Part shown: positions 63,753-64,000 of the stretch, one piece after another
Layout of the letters: the number at the start of each line of letters is the position of its first letter
Position numbering within the stretch: the first letter of the stretch is position 1
DNA from: JAWSVE01 sp050633885
Lineage (GTDB): Bacteria > Pseudomonadota > Gammaproteobacteria > Pseudomonadales > Cellvibrionaceae
Length of the DNA stretch: 64,000 bases
Direction of reading: 5' to 3'
Assembly (NCBI GenBank): GCA_050633885.1
Contig: JBOEHK010000001.1
Span: forward strand, 806,001-870,000
Translations under genes and position numbers: made by a program
Notes under the pieces: generated by a model
What the model was told of the DNA's origin: nothing
Databases searched by the model: none
The model's input: only the letters and a program-made list of their open reading frames with translations

Positions 63753-64000
63753 TTACATATTTGGATAGTTTGGTCCGCCAGTGCCTTCTGGAGCAACCCA
63801 TGTAATATTTTGTGCAGGGTCTTTAATATCACACGTTTTACAATGCACACAGTTTTGAGCGTTAATTTGAAAACGCTTATCACCATTGTCTTCTTCGACA
63901 ACTTCATAAACACCAGCAGGGCAGTAACGTTGCGCTGGCTCATCATAAAGCGGAAGATTTTTTGCAATTGGAATTGAAGGGTCTTTTAAATTTAGATGGC
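63753..64000 (-). CDS. Electron-transfer flavoprotein-ubiquinone oxidoreductase, C-terminal end (cut by window edge)
   Basis: 82 codons of the C-terminus on the reverse strand. They encode HLNLKDPSIPIAKNLPLYD, RYCPAGVYEVVEED, and QNCVHCKTCDIKDPAQNITWVAPEGTGGPNYPNM, the 4Fe-4S ligand block (C...CxxCxxC) and characteristic tail of ETF-QO. This inner-membrane-associated enzyme passes electrons from acyl-CoA dehydrogenases via ETF to ubiquinone, matching the beta-oxidation genes in this window. The rest lies beyond the right edge. Confidence 0.93.
   Translation of the reverse strand, partial: HLNLKDPSIPIAKNLPLYDEPAQRYCPAGVYEVVEEDNGDKRFQINAQNCVHCKTCDIKDPAQNITWVAPEGTGGPNYPNM

Overview
The window comes from an AT-rich gammaproteobacterium. 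Gene content and order resemble the marine, Pseudomonas-like groups (Oceanospirillales/Pseudomonadales). Supporting blocks are ccmF-ccmG-ccmH-ccmI, smc-zipA-ligA, lpxH-ppiB facing glnS-cysS, cysI with a DUF934 gene, and a full set of acyl-CoA genes. The genus cannot be fixed from sequence alone. No rRNA, tRNA, insertion sequence, integrase or CRISPR array was seen.

Layout. 1-3.4 kb: end of a cytochrome c maturation operon, with ccmF cut by the left edge. 3.6-13 kb: smc, zipA, ligA, a transglycosylase-like lipoprotein, a HAD phosphatase and small genes. 13-16 kb: an acyl-CoA synthetase and a patatin-like lipase. 16-21.8 kb: aconitase B (reverse strand, good sigma-70 promoter), a DUF1289 protein, a 3-oxoadipyl-CoA-type thiolase and the tRNA hydroxylase MiaE. 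21.8-26.4 kb: a cytochrome c/DUF3365 pair that looks like one gene split by a frameshift, a peroxiredoxin and a TonB-dependent receptor. 26.6-34.7 kb: an RsuA-like pseudouridine synthase, a flavoprotein with an in-frame pentapeptide repeat, an AraC regulator, an SDR, two acetyltransferases, an exported glutathione S-transferase-like protein and a DUF5071-barstar fusion. 34.7-51.8 kb: mostly housekeeping metabolism (metY, lpxH, ppiB, glnS, cysS, hemB, thioesterase, GST, NUDIX, antiporter, cysI) plus small regulators and membrane proteins.

52.1-59.3 kb is the accessory part. All its genes lie on the reverse strand. It holds a Crp/Fnr-like regulator, a 776-residue membrane-anchored protein made of repeated beta-sandwich-like domains, and four intact plus two decayed copies of a small exported cysteine protein family that I do not recognise. 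The copies share a signal peptide followed by a G-x-W motif, a C-x-H motif and a C-terminal CR[IV]. Two diverged copies of a ~120-130 bp non-coding repeat bracket part of the array. This is the best candidate for an undescribed system.

59.9-64 kb: an M13 metallopeptidase lipoprotein, a small zinc-ribbon protein, an enoyl-CoA hydratase and the C-terminal end of ETF-ubiquinone oxidoreductase, cut by the right edge. The acyl-CoA synthetase, thiolase, enoyl-CoA hydratase and ETF-QO suggest active fatty- or aromatic-acid oxidation. The TonB receptor, exported proteins and envelope genes suggest a free-living, envelope-rich bacterium.
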